A stretch of DNA of 64,000 bases from assembly GCA_965200145.1 (NCBI GenBank), contig CBDATG010000003.1, positions 496,001 to 560,000 on the forward strand, read 5' to 3'. The notes below the pieces were generated by a model. The model made no database searches. It was not told the origin of the DNA and worked only from the letters and a program-made list of their open reading frames with translations. The position numbers and the translations under genes are program-made. This DNA comes from CBDATG01 sp965200145. GTDB taxonomy: Bacteria > Chloroflexota > Dehalococcoidia > Lucifugimonadales > Lucifugimonadaceae. Positions 60,683 through 64,000 of this stretch are shown one piece after another. How positions within the stretch are numbered: the stretch's first letter is position 1; every line of letters begins with the position of its first letter.

Positions 60683-61111
60683 TCAGTCGTCGCTGTCGCG
60701 TTGGTCAGGCCGATATGTTGCGTAGGAGTTGGGAGTCTCCCAGAGTCGCAGTTCTACGATAGGCAGTTTGTTGGAATTGAGCGTGTCGCAGATATGCGCG
60801 GCGATGTTTTCAGCGGTTGGGTTCTTGTCGATGACGTAGTGCGGTTCGCCGAGTTCTGTGAGTACCTGGACGAGTTGGTCGTCCTTGTGCAGTATGAGTC
60901 TGTGGTCCAGGTTTGCGTCGATCCAAGATTTGGCGATATCGCGTATGTCTGCGAAGTCGATGACCATCCCGCGCTCGTCGGGTTCGTCGGCTTCGATGTC
61001 GATTTCGACGCGCCCGTTGTGTCCGTGCAGATGTCTACACTCGCCGTCGTAGTTTACGAGTCTGTGCCCGTAGCAGAAGTCGATGCTACGGGTAACGCGG
61101 TATCGTGGCAA
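60683..61111 (-). CDS. queD: 6-carboxy-tetrahydropterin synthase
   Basis: 142 residues with the zinc site and catalytic Cys in GECRHLHGHNGRVEI and a C-terminal ELRLWETPNSYATY. It acts in the first step of the 7-deazaguanine pathway. It is the first gene of the queD-queC-methyltransferase operon. Confidence 0.92.
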   Translation of the reverse strand: MPRYRVTRSIDFCYGHRLVNYDGECRHLHGHNGRVEIDIEADEPDERGMVIDFADIRDIAKSWIDANLDHRLILHKDDQLVQVLTELGEPHYVIDKNPTAENIAAHICDTLNSNKLPIVELRLWETPNSYATYRPDQRDSDD

Positions 61112-61190
61112 GGCGGAGTGGTGGCTCTACGGCCAGTGCGTTGATCGCGGAAGTTGTTGCGCCAGTAGGTGCGGCGGTCGCTAGCGCGCG

Positions 61191-61433
61191 TTACTGCTCT
61201 TTGCCCGAGAGGTCTCGCCAATAGATATCGTCCGTCCAGTCCTGCATCGATCTCGCGTGAGCCGATGCGGCATATGCCAAGTTCCGTAGCACACGCGGTG
61301 AGTCGGATAAGACGATGAAGGCGTTGTCATCCAAGTCGGCCTCCTGGACTTCCTCACGCAGCCGGTGATACTCATTCAAGGCATTGTTTAACCTGTCACG
61401 CGTGAACCCAAACCGATGTTCCGAAACTGTCAT
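61191..61433 (-). CDS. Hypothetical protein
   Basis: 80 residues from the ATG at 61433 (MTVSEHRFGFTRDRLNN). A GGAG lies 7 bases upstream. The sequence is helical and charged (NALNEYHRLREEVQEADLDD). No family is recognised. Confidence 0.5.
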   Translation of the reverse strand: MTVSEHRFGFTRDRLNNALNEYHRLREEVQEADLDDNAFIVLSDSPRVLRNLAYAASAHARSMQDWTDDIYWRDLSGKEQ

Positions 61434-61555
61434 GCTGTTTCTCCATGTCGCTAAGTTTTTTGGGGGTTGAGGGAATGGAGTAATTATACACAACACCGTT
61501 GGGTTTGGGTCGCGCAGCTGAGAGTTGATTCCTGTGAGTTGGCCGGGTTCGCTTG

Positions 61556-62299
61556 TCATATGCCCCTTATGTGTCTGCCAGAATCGATTCTTATGAGTTC
61601 GCCGGTTATGGACGACGATGCTAGGAGTGTTGCGATCATGTTGGCGATGTCGTCGGCGGATGACTCTTGGCGTAACGGCGACTTGGATTGGATAGCGGCG
61701 TCCCATGCTCGTTGTGAGATTTCGGGAGGTCGCATGGTTGGACCGGGTGCGATGCAGTTGACTCGGATGCCGAGTGGCGCGACTTCTGCTGCTAACCCGC
61801 GTGTCATGAAGTGTATGGCGGCTTTGGATGTCAAGTATGGCAGGTAATCAGTGTAGGGAGTCTGCTCTGCCGCCCAGTCGCCGAAGTAGATGATGTGCCC
61901 GCGCACTGGCCCAGCGTTGGCGGCCATGGCGCGTGCAGCGTGGATGCCTAGCAGGTAGGAGCCCTTGGCGGCGTCCATGGCGCGGTCCCAGCTGGTTGCG
62001 TCTAGGGTGTCAAAGGGTGCGCGTGGGTAGTCGGATGCCAGATTGATCACAGCGTCGATTCTGCCTAGGCAATCGACCGTCGCGTTGATGGCGGACTTCA
62101 CATCGTGTTCGTTGGAGATATCGGCTTGGATGGTCAGGATTGTTGCGTCATCAGGTGGCGTGAAGTCGTTTTCGTTTACTGGTGTGCGGCGGTATGCGAT
62201 AGCGATGTTGAAGCCGGCTTGAAACAGTCGGTTTGCGACCGTAACGCCGATGCGCTTAGCACCAACAATGAGTGCGGCTTTTCGGGGAGTGGGTGGCAT
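61556..62299 (-). CDS. Short-chain dehydrogenase/reductase (pteridine reductase-like)
   Basis: 247 residues with the variant nucleotide loop LIVGAKRIGVTVANRLFQAG, resembling FolM/pteridine reductases, and the catalytic YLTSKAA (YxxxK). The C-terminus contains GIRVNCIAPGPT and GELIRIDSGRH, also typical. It may reduce a dihydropterin, which would fit the queD context, but that is inference. The start is the ATG at 62299. Confidence 0.78.
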   Translation of the reverse strand: MPPTPRKAALIVGAKRIGVTVANRLFQAGFNIAIAYRRTPVNENDFTPPDDATILTIQADISNEHDVKSAINATVDCLGRIDAVINLASDYPRAPFDTLDATSWDRAMDAAKGSYLLGIHAARAMAANAGPVRGHIIYFGDWAAEQTPYTDYLPYLTSKAAIHFMTRGLAAEVAPLGIRVNCIAPGPTMRPPEISQRAWDAAIQSKSPLRQESSADDIANMIATLLASSSITGELIRIDSGRHIRGI

Positions 62300-62503
62300 G
62301 GGGGCGGTCAGTGAAATAGTTGAGGCACTACGGGTTGGTTGTCATTGTTCAACCTGCGCTCATCGTTGGGACTGAGAACTAGTTAGGTAGGTTCTTGTAA
62401 GCATACAGGAGACCCAATCTACATGTTGAAGCAGTCCATGGTCTACCGTGTGCGGAATGCCGGATGCGCTAACGTGATCTCAGATCATCTGCATCCCACG
62501 TTA

Positions 62504-64000
62504 TCAGAGGTTCGTTGGTCCGGTTCCCTTCGTTCCTGTGACGGTTGGCTCCATGCACCACTGGGTTCGCAGGATCGCGAACTGATCAACGGCGCGCTCG
62601 TCAAGCATCAGCACCTCGGTCAATAGTCGGCTGTCTAGCTCTTTACGGACTGGGTCGCGGTATGCTTCGTTTGCCGGGAGCATGGACTTTACGCATAGGT
62701 CATCAAAGATTTTGACAGCGGCCGCGAGTTGGTCGGGGTCCAGCTGCATCAGGTCGAGTGTGGCGATGTTAGGGACCGCTGTCACCGTCGTGCTACCGCG
62801 TCCGGTCTGTGTTCGGTTGCTTTCGATCCAATAACCCATCATTCCGAGTGTTCCGTTTAACCACGCGCATGTCGCCTTCTCGTGTTCCTCAGATTCCATC
62901 TGGATGTTTGGCCAGGCTCGTCCGCCGCCGCTGACCGTATCAGTTATCGCCGCCGAGATTGAGTTGGCATTGAACTGGAAATCTCTGTTGAGATGCAAGC
63001 GGCTAGCGCGCTCCCACAACTTGATTGCCTCCTGGCGCTTCTCCGTTCGCACGCGACCGGCACTATCTGGGACTGTGAGCATACGGTCCTGCGTCCTTGG
63101 GCCTCGAGTGCTCTCGTGGTGCCATAGAAACGCGAATTCCGTTCCTGGCGTTGCTTCACTTTCGATAGTGAACACGTTTAAGAACGATCTGTCCGACGGA
63201 CCGACAGAACCCATCATTCCCAAGCGCGTGATGGGGATGGCGATGGGTTCTGAACTTTGCGGTAGGTGTAGTCGACCTTCCAACATCTGAGATGTGGTTC
63301 TGTACAGGTCGATTGATGCAAGTCTGACGGCGGTCCATTTTCGCAAAGGTTGGATGGGCTCCACGGAGACGAAACCGATCACATCATCTCCGACTCTGAG
63401 TTGAGCGGAATCACCTGGAGTGTCGATCGCTTTCACCGCCAACTTGATCGCGCGGACGATTTCTTGAGCCGCCAACTTGGTCTCAGGTCGACTGCGTAAG
63501 TTGACGAAATGCGCCTTGCACGTCGGGTCCTCGTCGTTCATGAGACGTCTGGCGATAACGATCACTTCTGGCAGATGCGTGTCTGCCGAGAAAGCAGAGT
63601 CAAATGTGGTAGGTTGCGCGATCGAAACTACAACGATGTCGCCGTATGAGTTAGCGAGCATTGTGCGCAACTTCTGCCAACTGCGCGCCACCTTGCCGTC
63701 GTAGCTGCCGCCCACCATGGAAGACACCGGCAAGATCAACGCGATATGGCCGCCGGGCTGGACCATGTTGTCTGCGATTGCCGCGAATTGACTTCCTAGT
63801 CCAGCGTATCCATCGCCGCAAGTTCCTCGGCTCAGCTGCCTAACTCGCTCCTCCATTGCATCCTGTTCTTCAACCGAAGTGCCGAAGGCTGCGAAGGCTG
63901 GGTTCTTGGTGTCTACATGGTCTGCCGCGTGGTTGGTCGGAGTCGTAAAGGGCGGGTTCATGATGACGAGGCTCTGGCTCAACGGCGGCATGTCCACCTC
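62504..64000 (-). CDS. N6-adenine DNA methylase (partial, N-terminus beyond right edge)
   Basis: The visible 498 codons run from the right edge to a stop at 62504. Motif IV MNPPF is near the edge (SLVIMNPPFTTPTN), so motif I and everything before it lie outside the window. Downstream: GGHIALILPVSSMVGGSYDGK, and LNGTLGMMGYWIESNRTQTG, a target-recognition-like region. The C-terminus (CMEPTVTGTKGTGPTN) resembles that of the 2150-4909 methylase, so the two are related. The start is not determined. Confidence 0.82.
   Translation of the reverse strand, partial: EVDMPPLSQSLVIMNPPFTTPTNHAADHVDTKNPAFAAFGTSVEEQDAMEERVRQLSRGTCGDGYAGLGSQFAAIADNMVQPGGHIALILPVSSMVGGSYDGKVARSWQKLRTMLANSYGDIVVVSIAQPTTFDSAFSADTHLPEVIVIARRLMNDEDPTCKAHFVNLRSRPETKLAAQEIVRAIKLAVKAIDTPGDSAQLRVGDDVIGFVSVEPIQPLRKWTAVRLASIDLYRTTSQMLEGRLHLPQSSEPIAIPITRLGMMGSVGPSDRSFLNVFTIESEATPGTEFAFLWHHESTRGPRTQDRMLTVPDSAGRVRTEKRQEAIKLWERASRLHLNRDFQFNANSISAAITDTVSGGGRAWPNIQMESEEHEKATCAWLNGTLGMMGYWIESNRTQTGRGSTTVTAVPNIATLDLMQLDPDQLAAAVKIFDDLCVKSMLPANEAYRDPVRKELDSRLLTEVLMLDERAVDQFAILRTQWCMEPTVTGTKGTGPTNL

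Overview
This 64 kb window looks like a chromosomal segment of a free-living or symbiotic bacterium, most likely a member of the Chloroflexota (SAR202/Dehalococcoidia-like). That is an inference. It rests on lipoproteins with long Pro/Thr 'TPTATP' linkers, a groES-groEL pair behind a CIRCE-type operator, a T-box leader on trpS, and a very high density of restriction-modification genes. No rRNA or tRNA gene and no CRISPR array was recognised.

Layout. 1-2 kb: sugar-acid catabolism (partial PfkB/KDG-type kinase, HpcH/HpaI aldolase, KDPG-type aldolase). 2.1-4.9 kb: a large N6-adenine methylase. 5.0-7.3 kb: groES-groEL with promoter, operator and terminator. 7.3-16 kb: an accessory island with an HNH nuclease, a DUF4365 gene split by a complete IS1595-family transposon that carries a methyltransferase-HNH fusion, the DUF4365 gene's former operon partner, and a type II R-M pair. 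16.6-18.4 kb: a thioredoxin-like lipoprotein with an in-frame TGA at the first active-site cysteine (candidate selenoprotein) and a DapA-family protein. 18.4-23.4 kb: two trypsin-like lipoproteins and small regulatory or membrane genes. 23.6-28.5 kb: a second copy of the DUF4365/partner module, again with a broken DUF4365 gene, in line with a type IIG-like R-M enzyme. 28.5-31.9 kb: argG, sucD, sucC. 32-36.4 kb: a ten-repeat secreted protein and a PIN/ImmA-IrrE pair. 36.4-41.8 kb: argD, plsY, an orphan methyltransferase, an oxidoreductase, trpF and trpC. 42-50.5 kb: a Fic protein, a repeat array, then trpD, trpG, trpE and trpS, with an HNH nuclease wedged between trpG and trpD. 50.5-64 kb: a PQQ-like lipoprotein, rhamnose/fucose-type sugar genes, a radical SAM protein, a frameshifted lpdA, an aminotransferase, queC/queD, an SDR, and a partial methylase related to the one at 2.1 kb.

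The most notable items are: the 2,965-bp passenger-carrying IS1595-type transposon with perfect 27-bp inverted repeats and an 8-bp target duplication; the duplicated two-gene module (DUF4365 plus a ~380-residue protein of unknown function), broken in the first gene in both copies; the candidate selenocysteine redoxin; and the ~270-bp-period repeat array beside the Fic gene.
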